This document shows positions 1 through 5,802 of a stretch of DNA of 8,754 nucleotides, in pieces; position 1 is the first letter of the stretch; each line of letters begins with the position of its first letter. Made by a program: the position numbers and the translations under genes. The notes below the pieces were generated by a model. That model searched no databases, was not told the origin of the DNA, and was given only the letters and a program-made list of their open reading frames with translations. Source of the stretch: an uncultured Methylophilus sp. (GTDB lineage Bacteria; Pseudomonadota; Gammaproteobacteria; Burkholderiales; Methylophilaceae); contig CAKZJM010000196.1 in the NCBI GenBank assembly GCA_936943315.1, positions 1 to 8,754 of the forward strand. Reading direction: 5' to 3'.

Positions 1-63
1 GCCGAATGCGGTCTAGATAGCACTGGCATTTGTGCAGCTATTGAGAAATTAATTTCCGAGTAG
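1..63 (+). CDS. Possible C-terminal end of an unidentified protein (partial)
   Basis: Frame 1 is open from the window edge for 20 codons and ends in a double stop (TAG TAA at 61-66). The residues read AECGLDSTGICAAIEKLISE, which has the look of a real amphipathic C-terminal helix. I do not recognise the family. It would lie on the same strand as folE2, with about 50 bases between its stop and the folE2 start and no terminator between them, so it could be co-transcribed with folE2. An open run of 20 codons is easily produced by chance, so the call rests mainly on protein-like composition, the double stop and position. Confidence 0.35.
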   Translation, partial: AECGLDSTGICAAIEKLISE

Positions 64-69
64 TAAACT
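41..69 (+). promoter_or_regulatory. Candidate sigma-70 promoter for folE2
   Basis: TTGAGA at 41-46 matches the -35 consensus at five of six positions. After a 17-base spacer, TAAACT at 64-69 matches the -10 consensus at four of six. Transcription would begin near 76 and give a leader of about 37 bases. The site overlaps the end of the possible upstream reading frame. This is a pattern match only. Confidence 0.3.
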
Positions 70-86
70 CAACTATTAATCAACAG

Positions 87-100
87 GCGGGCAACCCCGC
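87..100 (+). promoter_or_regulatory. Small hairpin in the folE2 leader
   Basis: GCGGG (87-91) and CCCGC (96-100) form a five-pair GC stem with a CAAC loop, ending 12 bases before the folE2 ATG and just before the weak ribosome site GGAA (104-107). There is no T-tract, so it is not a terminator. It could modulate ribosome access, but no known riboswitch fold is evident. Confidence 0.3.
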
Positions 101-112
101 TATGGAACCCTG

Positions 113-922
113 ATGAATCAACCCGTTATTCCTACGATGATTGAAGACGTACAAAACACCCCAGACGTGCGCCAACTGGATATTAATAAAGTGGGCATCA
201 AGTCTATCCGTCATCCTGTCATCGTGAAAGACAAAACCGGCGGTGAGCAACATACCGTCGCGGTATTTGATATGTATGTGCACTTGCCGCACAACTTCAA
301 AGGCACGCACATGTCGCGTTTTGTTGAAATCCTCAACATGAACGAGCATGCCATTTCGATTGACTCCTTTGAAACCATCTTGCGACAGATGGTGGAGCGC
401 CTGGAAGCAGAGTCCGGCTACATCGAAATGCGGTTCCCTTACTTTATCAACAAGGCCGCGCCAGTGTCTGGTGTAAAAAGCCTGCTGGACTACGAAGTCA
501 CGTTTATTGGTGAAATCAAAAATGGCAAGTTCGAGATCACAGTACAAGTGATGGTGCCTGTGACCAGCCTGTGCCCATGTAGCAAAAAGATTTCAGATTA
601 CGGCGCGCACAACCAGCGTTCACATGTCACCGTGACTGCACTCCTCAATGAGTTTATGTGGCTGGAAGACCTGATTACACTGATTGAAGAACAAGCCTCT
701 TGCCAGCTGTATGGCTTGCTCAAGCGCCCTGACGAGAAATATGTGACCGAACGCGCTTATGACAACCCGAAATTTGTGGAAGACATGGTGCGCGACGTTG
801 CTGCGCAATTGAATGCTGAAAAGCGCATCATCAAATACGTTGTGGAATCTGAAAATTTCGAGTCTATCCATAACCACTCAGCTTATGCGTTGATTGAGAA
901 GGATAAAAGAGACAGCGTATAG
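113..922 (+). CDS. folE2: GTP cyclohydrolase FolE2 (type IB)
   Basis: FolE2 converts GTP to 7,8-dihydroneopterin triphosphate in the cytosol, the first step toward folate and other pterins. The type IB enzyme replaces FolE and can work with metals other than zinc. The product is 269 residues, normal for the family. The active-site block TSLCPCSKK lies at 151-159. By alignment with the Neisseria enzyme, C154, H166 (GAHNQRSH) and E223 (FVED) should be the catalytic or metal-binding residues. The C-terminal signature NFESIHNHSAYA is at 248-259. The start was chosen because GGAA lies six bases upstream and the N-terminus (MNQPVIPTMIEDVQ) is typical. In many bacteria folE2 is induced under zinc limitation by Zur, but I see no clear Zur box. 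The last residues (KDKRDSV) differ from a relic copy just downstream (KDKRLS), suggesting that the 3' end was exchanged. Confidence 0.97.
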   Translation: MNQPVIPTMIEDVQNTPDVRQLDINKVGIKSIRHPVIVKDKTGGEQHTVAVFDMYVHLPHNFKGTHMSRFVEILNMNEHAISIDSFETILRQMVERLEAESGYIEMRFPYFINKAAPVSGVKSLLDYEVTFIGEIKNGKFEITVQVMVPVTSLCPCSKKISDYGAHNQRSHVTVTALLNEFMWLEDLITLIEEQASCQLYGLLKRPDEKYVTERAYDNPKFVEDMVRDVAAQLNAEKRIIKYVVESENFESIHNHSAYALIEKDKRDSV

Positions 923-942
923 CACGAGACTCGAAATTTCAG
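849..942. repeat. Near-perfect inverted repeat spanning the folE2 stop
   Basis: CTGAAAATTTCGAGTCT (849-865, inside folE2) is mirrored by AGACTCGAAATTTCAG (927-942, after the stop). The arms are complementary over 16 bases with one unpaired A, and 61 bases lie between them. In mRNA this could fold the last folE2 codons into a large stem-loop. The length makes chance unlikely. A replication template switch that copied part of folE2 in reverse is one possible origin. Confidence 0.6.
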
Positions 943-947
943 TGTAG

Positions 948-973
948 GCTAACCTTGTATCACAAGGTTAAGC
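948..973. repeat. Palindromic hairpin between folE2 and its relic
   Basis: TAACCTTG (950-957) and CAAGGTTA (963-970) form a perfect eight-pair stem with a TATCA loop. Two more pairs (GC 948-949 with GC 972-973) add on past a bulged A971. It has no T-tract on either strand, so it is not an intrinsic terminator. It sits in the short segment separating the intact folE2 end from the relic, and may be a REP-like palindrome or scar. Confidence 0.5.
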
Positions 974-982
974 GAAGCGGCC

Positions 983-1056
983 GAAACTAAAACTTTGAGA
1001 GTATTCACAACCATAGTGCATATGCTTTAATTGAGAAAGACAAACGCCTGAGCTAA
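983..1056 (+). pseudogene. Relic of a second folE2 3' end
   Basis: Positions 991-1056 read NFESIHNHSAYALIEKDKR followed by LS and a TAA stop. The first 19 residues are identical to residues 248-266 of the intact FolE2 upstream. At nucleotide level 13 of the 19 codons differ, all synonymously, with 40 of 57 bases shared; both serines have switched between TCN and AGY. Upstream, GAA ACT AAA still resembles the folE2 frame (GAA TCT GAA) but one A appears lost, which places TAA directly before the relic frame, so it cannot be translated as part of a longer protein. The relic lies directly before the terminator at 1069-1095, the position expected for the original gene end. Homology is clear from sequence. 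Replacement of the 3' end by a divergent allele is inference. Confidence 0.8.
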
Positions 1057-1068
1057 TCAGCAAACCAT

Positions 1069-1095
1069 AAAAAAGCCCGCATCGCGGGCTTTTTT
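1069..1095. terminator. Bidirectional intrinsic terminator between folE2 and the MFS gene
   Basis: A GCCCGC/GCGGGC stem (1075-1080 and 1084-1089) with an ATC loop is flanked by six A on the left and six T on the right, so it can end transcription on both strands. It lies after the folE2 relic and 24 bases past the stop of the convergent transporter gene. Confidence 0.9.
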
Positions 1096-1119
1096 ACTTT
1101 TCTGCCAGTCAATCCACAT

Positions 1120-2292
1120 CTAATGACTAAACATTCCCTTGCGCGCATAGGGTTGCGACAAATGCAGCCCCCCCATCACAATGATGGCACCTAGCAACGG
1201 GAAGAAGGCCGCCAGCGTAAATGTGAGCTGCCCACCCAGGTATTGCAGCGCGTATCCACCCAACAGGCCGCCTAAAGCGCCACCAATGCCATAGGCAACA
1301 CTGTTATAAATCGCCTGGCCTTTGGCCTGATGACGGCCGTTAAAATATTGCGTGACCACCTCCACTGCGGCGGCATGAAAACTGCCAAAAGTGAATGCAT
1401 GCATGGTTTGCGCCACGAGCAATAACCATAAATGGTCCGGCACCAAGCCCATCATGGTAAACCGCACAACCCCTATGAACAGGCTGGCAACCAGGATGGT
1501 TTTGAGTTTAAATCGGCTCATGATCCACGGCATCTTCATAAAAATACCAATTTCACAAATCACACCCAATCCCCACAGCCAGCCTATCATGCCTTTGCTG
1601 TAGCCATGCTCGGCCAGGTAGATAGAGTAAAAGTTATACATCAGGCCATGCGCGGTGACCATCATGGCACAGCCGAACAACAGCGACATGACCGCAGGTT
1701 GTTTGAGGATTTGCCACACCGAAAAATCATCATGTGCATGGGGGGGAACCTGTGCTTCAGGTAACTTCCAGGTGAGCCAGAACAAGGCGAGTTGTACCGC
1801 CAGGATAAACCACAGCAGGCTACGGATACCAAACCAGTCGGTCAGATAGCCAAGTAACACGGAAGCCACAATAAAGCCCCATGAGCCCCACAAGCGGATT
1901 TTGCTGTAATGGCCGTTGGTGGTCGCCAAATGTGCGAGCACAAGCGATTCTGAAAGAGGTAAGGTCGAACTGGTGAACAAGCTCAACGCGGCCATCACCA
2001 CAAACATGGCCATAAACCCGTGCGCCCAAAAAATGGCAATAAATCCAAGCAAGCCCAGAAAAGCAGTAGTCCGTATCCAGCGCACACGCTGCTTGGTATG
2101 GTCTGCCAGCCAACCCCATAGGTTGGGCGCAATAATACGGCTCAGCTGGAACAGCGACATCAGGATACCGATGTCAGACGGGGAAAAAGATTCTGAAGTC
2201 AGGTACAGCCCCCAATAGGGGACAAAAGCGCCGACAAAAAAATAATAAATGAAATAAAAACGCGAGAGATTGAAGTGTAAGGCGTGACTCAT
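1120..2292 (-). CDS. MFS transporter, HcaT/phenylpropionate-permease-like (12 TM)
   Basis: This is an inner-membrane secondary transporter of the major facilitator superfamily, 390 residues with about 12 hydrophobic segments in two halves separated by a polar loop around residues 178-198. The loop 2-3 motif GWLADHTKQR is at 60-69. RLWGSWGFI near 133-141 and HAFTFGSFHAAAVEVV near 298-313 are typical of the branch related to HcaT (3-phenylpropionate permease). The substrate cannot be read from sequence; HcaT-like members in genomes without aromatic-degradation genes are often of unknown function. The gene follows aroC on the same strand after 54 bases and is probably transcribed with it, though a hairpin lies in the gap. 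The start ATG has only a weak ribosome site (GCGAG), but the N-terminus LSRFYFIYYFFVGAFVPYWG fits the family's first helix. The stop is TAG. Confidence 0.9.
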   Translation of the reverse strand: MSHALHFNLSRFYFIYYFFVGAFVPYWGLYLTSESFSPSDIGILMSLFQLSRIIAPNLWGWLADHTKQRVRWIRTTAFLGLLGFIAIFWAHGFMAMFVVMAALSLFTSSTLPLSESLVLAHLATTNGHYSKIRLWGSWGFIVASVLLGYLTDWFGIRSLLWFILAVQLALFWLTWKLPEAQVPPHAHDDFSVWQILKQPAVMSLLFGCAMMVTAHGLMYNFYSIYLAEHGYSKGMIGWLWGLGVICEIGIFMKMPWIMSRFKLKTILVASLFIGVVRFTMMGLVPDHLWLLLVAQTMHAFTFGSFHAAAVEVVTQYFNGRHQAKGQAIYNSVAYGIGGALGGLLGGYALQYLGGQLTFTLAAFFPLLGAIIVMGGLHLSQPYARKGMFSH

Positions 2293-2315
2293 GCAAGGCT
2301 CGCGTAAAGTGAAAG

Positions 2316-2339
2316 CCGCCCAAGCAGAGACCTGGGCGG
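2316..2339 (-). terminator. Hairpin between aroC and the MFS gene, possible weak terminator
   Basis: CCGCCCA (2316-2322) pairs with TGGGCGG (2333-2339). On the minus strand the stem is followed by CTTTCACTTT, a broken T-tract. It lies eight bases past the aroC stop. It may partly terminate the aroC transcript and so lower transporter expression, or stabilise the aroC mRNA end. Confidence 0.4.
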
Positions 2340-2346
2340 AAAGGAA

Positions 2347-3438
2347 TTAGAGTTTAGGCACGCTGGATTGCACGTCTGCATTCTGGCCGCGCTGGCGCAA
2401 GGCATGATCCATCAGCACCAATGCCAGCATGGCTTCTACAATCGGTGTCGCACGGATACCGACGCAAGGGTCATGACGGCCCGTCGTTTGCATCATGACC
2501 GGCTCACCCGTCTGGTTAATCGAATGGCGTTGCTGGGGGATGCTGGAAGTGGGTTTAAACGCCACATTCACCACAATATCCTGCCCGCTGGAGATGCCGC
2601 CTAAAATGCCGCCCGCATGGTTGGTGGCAAAGCCTTCTGGCGTGAGTTCATCGCTGTGTACGCTACCGCGTTGCGCAACAGAATCAAAACCAGCACCGAT
2701 TTCAATCCCTTTCACCGCATTGATACCCATCATGGCATGTGCGATGTCAGCATCCAGCCGGTCAAAAACTGGCTCGCCCAAGCCAACAGGCACTTTTTCG
2801 GCCACCACGGTAATCTGCGCACCAACGGAGTCACGCTCACTGCGGATCTGGTCCATATAGGCTTCTAGTTGCGGCAAGATGTCCACATTCGGCGAAAAGA
2901 AGGCATTGCCTTCTTGCAACAGGGCATCCCAGCTCACGAAGGGCACCTTGATCTCGCCAATCTGGCTTAAATAACCGCGGATCTGGATGCCATATTTCTC
3001 TTTCAGCCACTTTTTGGCAATGGCACCGGCGGCGACACGCACCGCGGTTTCGCGCGCACTGGAACGGCCACCACCACGGTAATCGCGAATGCCGTATTTC
3101 TGGGTATAGGTATAGTCAGCATGACCGGGACGGAAAGTCTCCATGATCTTGCTGTAATCTTGTGAGCGCTGGTCGGTATTGCGAATCAACAAACCGATGG
3201 GCGTGCCTGTAGTTTTACCTTCAAACACCCCAGATAAAATTTCAACTTCGTCGGCTTCTGCACGCTGGGTCACATGACGTGAGGTGCCTGGTTTGCGGCG
3301 ATCCAGATCGATTTGCAAGTCAGCCGCACTCAACTCCAGCCCTGGTGGGCAACCATCGACAATACCGCCAATGCCCGGGCCATGTGACTCACCAAATGAA
3401 GTCAAGGTAAACAAGGTGCCGATGGTATTGCCAGACAT
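2347..3438 (-). CDS. aroC: Chorismate synthase
   Basis: AroC converts 5-enolpyruvylshikimate-3-phosphate to chorismate in the cytosol using reduced FMN. It is the last shikimate step and feeds aromatic amino acids, folate p-aminobenzoate and quinones. The 363-residue product has the usual bacterial length. All three family signatures are visible: GESHGPGIGG at 16-25 (H19 is the expected proton donor), the block from GHADYT (105-110) to RGGGRSSARET (121-131) containing H107 and the FMN-contacting R125-S126-S127, and RHDPCVGIRATPIVEA at 321-336. KPTSS at 295-299 is the other flavin/substrate contact. I chose ATG at 3438 because the protein then starts MSGNTIGTLF, as in the family, with GGGA upstream. 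The frame stays open 53 codons further upstream, but that extension has no family match and crosses the divergent corA start. Confidence 0.98.
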   Translation of the reverse strand: MSGNTIGTLFTLTSFGESHGPGIGGIVDGCPPGLELSAADLQIDLDRRKPGTSRHVTQRAEADEVEILSGVFEGKTTGTPIGLLIRNTDQRSQDYSKIMETFRPGHADYTYTQKYGIRDYRGGGRSSARETAVRVAAGAIAKKWLKEKYGIQIRGYLSQIGEIKVPFVSWDALLQEGNAFFSPNVDILPQLEAYMDQIRSERDSVGAQITVVAEKVPVGLGEPVFDRLDADIAHAMMGINAVKGIEIGAGFDSVAQRGSVHSDELTPEGFATNHAGGILGGISSGQDIVVNVAFKPTSSIPQQRHSINQTGEPVMMQTTGRHDPCVGIRATPIVEAMLALVLMDHALRQRGQNADVQSSVPKL

Positions 3439-3466
3439 GCGATTTTCCCAGTGAAAAATTTTGTTT

Positions 3467-3475
3467 ATTTTAGCA
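3467..3475 (-). promoter_or_regulatory. Candidate extended -10 promoter for aroC
   Basis: Read on the minus strand, this is TGCTAAAAT: a TAAAAT -10 box preceded by the TGN extension, which can compensate for a poor -35. No good -35 is visible. Transcription would start near 3460, about 20 bases before the aroC ATG. Confidence 0.3.
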
Positions 3476-3496
3476 TAGACTGCGGGCGCACCTGCC

Positions 3497-3540
3497 TGCG
3501 GGTTGATTTCCCGAGCATGAACGCTTATGCTGAACCCGCA
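3497..3540. promoter_or_regulatory. Two-tier palindrome between divergent aroC and corA
   Basis: TGCGGGTT (3497-3504) and AACCCGCA (3533-3540) form a perfect eight-base inverted repeat. Between them, AGCAT (3514-3518) and ATGCT (3527-3531) form a second, nested one. A direct copy of TGCGGG also lies at 3481-3486. The palindrome encloses the candidate corA promoter, so it could be an operator or, if transcription starts further upstream, a leader hairpin. No regulator can be named. Confidence 0.35.
3503..3531 (+). promoter_or_regulatory. Candidate sigma-70 promoter for corA
   Basis: TTGATT (3503-3508) and TATGCT (3526-3531) are separated by 17 bases, each matching consensus at four of six positions. 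A start near 3538 would leave a leader of about 33 bases before the corA ATG. Pattern match only. Confidence 0.35.
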
Positions 3541-3570
3541 CTCAGAACTGGTAATTGATCTGGAATCACG

Positions 3571-4659
3571 ATGGCTAAACGCAAACACCGCAAACACAAA
3601 TTGCTGGGCACCAATAGCCCGGCATTGGCCGAGATGCCAGAAGGCACCCCATTACCAAACGCCTGCATCCACAAAATTTGCTACAACGCACAAGATATCC
3701 TGTCACAACAACTGACCATGCATGATATCGAGCACTGGCAACAGCCTGCGGGTCATGTTGCCTGGATTAACGTACATGGGGTGTTGGATATTCCGGTGCT
3801 GCAAGCAGTGGCCCGCCGCTTTAAACTGCACCCACTGGTGCTTGAGGATATTTTAAACACCGAACAGCGCCCCAAGCTCGATACCTACACCGATTACCTG
3901 TTTCTGGAAACACGCCTGTTTTATTATGATGCCACCAGCATGAGCGTCAGTTCGGAACAGATAAGCATGGCGCTGGGACGTGAGTGGCTGCTTACTTTTC
4001 AGGAGAGACCCTCTGGCAGCTTTGAGCCTGTCCGCGAACGCTTACGCCAGGGGCAAGCCTTGATCCGCCAGAGTGGCGCCGATTACTTATGTTATGCACT
4101 GCTGGATAGTTTGATGGAGCGTTATTTCCAAGTCTTGGAAGCGATCAATGACGATGCCGAACAACTGGAAAACCACCTGCTGGACCGCCCCAGTCCGGAC
4201 GATTTACAGAATATTCACCGCCTCAAACACGTCACGATACAACTGCGTCGGGCCGTATGGCCATTGCGTGAAGTGCTCAATAGCCTGATCCGTAACGAAC
4301 ACGGCTTCTTCAGTCCGCAGACGGTGCCTTACCTGCGTGATTTATACGACCATACCGTGCATTTCACCGAGTCGCTGGAGGCCATTCGCGACACTTTAAG
4401 TGGCCTCATGGATATCTATATGACCAGCTTGAGTCAACGCGTGAACCTCGAAGTGCGGGCGCTGACGGTGGTTGCCATGCTGTTTATGCCGGCCACATTG
4501 ATTGCCGGGATTTTTGGCATGAACTTTGAAGTCATGCCCTGGCTAAAAGATCCTCACGGGTTTTGGTGGGCCATATTGATGATGCTCTCGATTGCGCTGG
4601 CGATGTTACTGGTATTCTGGCGTCGGCAATGGCTGAGTAGCCGCCGGGAAGCCTCATAA
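3571..4659 (+). CDS. corA: CorA-family magnesium/divalent-cation channel
   Basis: CorA proteins are homopentameric inner-membrane channels that import Mg2+ (some also Co2+ or Ni2+) and are gated by cytoplasmic Mg2+ binding. The 362-residue product has the standard plan: a large N-terminal cytoplasmic alpha/beta domain (about 30-180), a long helical stalk (about 185-295), then two membrane helices at about 297-315 and 330-350. The defining GMN selectivity motif is at 316-318, in FGMNFEVMPW, and the short tail after helix 2 is basic (RRQWLSSRRE). The N-terminus MAKRKHRKHK is unusually basic and may be a lineage-specific extension. The start has GGAA seven bases upstream. The gene diverges from aroC and converges on the ParA-like gene with no base between the two stop codons. 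ZntB-type zinc transporters share this fold, so the transported metal is inferred. Confidence 0.95.
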   Translation: MAKRKHRKHKLLGTNSPALAEMPEGTPLPNACIHKICYNAQDILSQQLTMHDIEHWQQPAGHVAWINVHGVLDIPVLQAVARRFKLHPLVLEDILNTEQRPKLDTYTDYLFLETRLFYYDATSMSVSSEQISMALGREWLLTFQERPSGSFEPVRERLRQGQALIRQSGADYLCYALLDSLMERYFQVLEAINDDAEQLENHLLDRPSPDDLQNIHRLKHVTIQLRRAVWPLREVLNSLIRNEHGFFSPQTVPYLRDLYDHTVHFTESLEAIRDTLSGLMDIYMTSLSQRVNLEVRALTVVAMLFMPATLIAGIFGMNFEVMPWLKDPHGFWWAILMMLSIALAMLLVFWRRQWLSSRREAS

Positions 4660-5451
4660 TTAGGCAGCAAGAAGCTCTGAGCGAGGCAGTTGCTTGATCA
4701 CATCCTGCAACTCATAAAACAAGGCCATGTAATCCTGCGCAGCCGCACTTTCACCATCATATTCAAACACGTGCTGGCCCATGCGCGCACTTTCAGCCAA
4801 CGCAGCGTGCTCGTGAATTTTCGTCATCAACACTTCGCTACCAAACAAACGCCGCATCTCCTGCTCCACTTCAACAGTCATGGCTTTACGTTTATCAGCG
4901 CGAGTCAGTAAATAACGGCGCTGTATCTTACGCTTCAACACCGGTTGCAGGGCATTGAGCGCCTTATCCATTTTGACGGCAGAATTGATCGACAAATAAT
5001 CTGTGGCCACAGGCACCAGCACCAAGTCGCTGGCAAACACGGCGCTCAGTGAAATCACCCCCAGTAAAGAGCAGCAATCCATGACCACTTCCAAGGTGGG
5101 TTGCGCTTGGGCAAGTGCGGCCAGGCCGTGAGCCAGCCGATTCAACGTGGCCGGACCCCGCCCAAATTGCGAATCTACCTTCATCAGCTCGGGACTTGCG
5201 GCAATGAGGTGCAAGCCATTGCGCAAGGGTTGTATCAGATCGGAAAGCGGAGTGTCATCCTGGTAAAACTTGAATAAGTGCTGCTGGGCTTCAAGACCGG
5301 TATGTTTGTAGACCTCGGTCAACCTGGCTTGCGGATCCATATCCAGCAACAAGACTTCGCGCTTTTTACGCTGGCTGGCTGCGGCCAGATTAAGCGATGT
5401 CGTGGTGGCACCGACACCGGCCTTCTGATTAAAAATGGCAATTTTCAACAT
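4660..5451 (-). CDS. ParA/MinD-family protein with degenerate P-loop
   Basis: ParA-type ATPases normally dimerise with ATP on DNA or membrane to position chromosomes, plasmids or protein assemblies. This 263-residue protein has the fold in order: deviant Walker A at 8-18, the DMDPQA motif at 37-42, a Walker B strand ending at D125, and a canonical C-terminal block (HEHAALAESARMGQHVFEYD, 213-232). Two key sites are altered. Walker A reads NQKAGVGATTT where the family has KGGVGKTT: signature lysine K10 is kept, but the phosphate-binding lysine is A15. Walker B continues DCCSLLG rather than DCPPSLG. ATP binding or hydrolysis is therefore probably weak or lost (inference), yet the frame is intact, which argues for a retained function. 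No parB partner is adjacent, so it is an orphan, not a segregation pair. The ATG has no clear Shine-Dalgarno sequence, and no in-frame start lies upstream. Confidence 0.9.
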   Translation of the reverse strand: MLKIAIFNQKAGVGATTTSLNLAAASQRKKREVLLLDMDPQARLTEVYKHTGLEAQQHLFKFYQDDTPLSDLIQPLRNGLHLIAASPELMKVDSQFGRGPATLNRLAHGLAALAQAQPTLEVVMDCCSLLGVISLSAVFASDLVLVPVATDYLSINSAVKMDKALNALQPVLKRKIQRRYLLTRADKRKAMTVEVEQEMRRLFGSEVLMTKIHEHAALAESARMGQHVFEYDGESAAAQDYMALFYELQDVIKQLPRSELLAA

Positions 5452-5588
5452 GACTAAATGGGCGCAATCACTGTATTCGCATAAGAATGTTGCAGGCGTT
5501 GCATACCATCATAAACGATGTTGCGAGCCTAGACCACCCTTAGGGACTTGGGCACCATGAGTAAACCCATGTATCAATCCGACAGGAC

Positions 5589-5615
5589 AAAAAAAGAAAC
5601 CCGCAAAAGCGGGTT
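5589..5615 (-). terminator. Intrinsic terminator on the minus strand, far downstream of dnaJ
   Basis: AACCCGC (5598-5604) and GCGGGTT (5609-5615) form a seven-pair stem with a four-base loop. On the minus strand it is followed by TTTCTTTTTTT-type sequence (seven A at 5589-5595 on the plus strand), a textbook terminator. dnaJ ends more than 300 bases away and has its own closer hairpin, so this one implies another transcript ending here. Confidence 0.75.
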
Positions 5616-5710
5616 AAAAGGGGGTTTGGATCAGGAGGAAATCAATGCTAGTCGTTGAAAATCAACTAAACCAGCCATCAAACAAAACATTTTGTGCTTC
5701 GTTTAAAGAT
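5589..5710 (-). ncRNA. Candidate small RNA with anti-Shine-Dalgarno segment
   Basis: A transcript of roughly 120 bases could start near 5710, below a TATACT -10 box (5717-5722 complement; the -35 is poor), and end at the terminator at 5589-5615. Read on the minus strand it contains two small stems, ACAAAA/TTTTGT (5682-5695) and GTTGA/TCAAC (5654-5666), then a pyrimidine-rich stretch TTTCCTCCTGATCC covering 5633-5638, which has no obvious pairing partner. CCUCC segments of this kind occur in bacterial small RNAs that block ribosome-binding sites. A second CTCCTCCC lies just upstream of the proposed start (5723-5730). No known family was recognised. The same bases can be read as a plus-strand ribosome site, so this is one of two competing interpretations. 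Confidence 0.3.
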
Positions 5711-5758
5711 GAGTTCAGTATAGGGAGGAGTTATTGCAGCAATTTGACCAAGCTGTAA
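5645..5758 (+). CDS. Possible 37-residue small protein with strong ribosome site
   Basis: ATG at 5645 is preceded by a perfect AGGAGG (5633-5638) at six-base spacing, the best ribosome-binding site in the window. The frame runs 37 codons to TAA at 5756-5758. It begins MLVVENQLNQ, ends YCSNLTKL, and has two cysteines and no membrane segment. An overlapping frame (5557-5658, 33 codons, charged, starting MSKPMYQSDR) ends inside its first codons, as in translational coupling, but crosses the terminator hairpin at 5598-5615. I do not recognise either peptide and see no good plus-strand promoter upstream. The AGGAGG could instead be the complement of a small-RNA anti-Shine-Dalgarno segment. Confidence 0.25.
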   Translation: MLVVENQLNQPSNKTFCASFKDEFSIGRSYCSNLTKL

Positions 5759-5802
5759 CTGAATTGTAAAAGTGAAAATTCAATTGTTATCGAATTGTAA
5801 CT
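5754..5802. repeat. Cluster of AATTGT boxes in an AT-rich region
   Basis: GAATTGTAA occurs at 5761-5769 and 5792-5800, with a related CAATTGTTA at 5781-5789. The starts are 20 and 11 bases apart, close to two and one helical turns. TGTAACT also recurs at 5754-5760 and 5796-5802. This spacing suits a protein-binding array on one DNA face, but low complexity makes chance plausible. Confidence 0.35.

Noticed and set aside
80..547. Minus-strand open frame of 155 codons
   Set aside because: It lies wholly opposite the well-supported folE2 coding frame and its upstream leader; the translation resembles no family and is explained as an antisense shadow.
948..973. Hairpin after folE2 considered as an intrinsic terminator
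   Set aside because: No T-tract follows on either strand; the true terminator is at 1069-1095.
3439..3597. Frame extension of aroC upstream of its family start (53 extra codons)
   Set aside because: It has no resemblance to chorismate synthase N-termini, crosses the divergent corA start and promoter region, and MSGNTIGTLF at 3438 is the expected beginning with a ribosome site.
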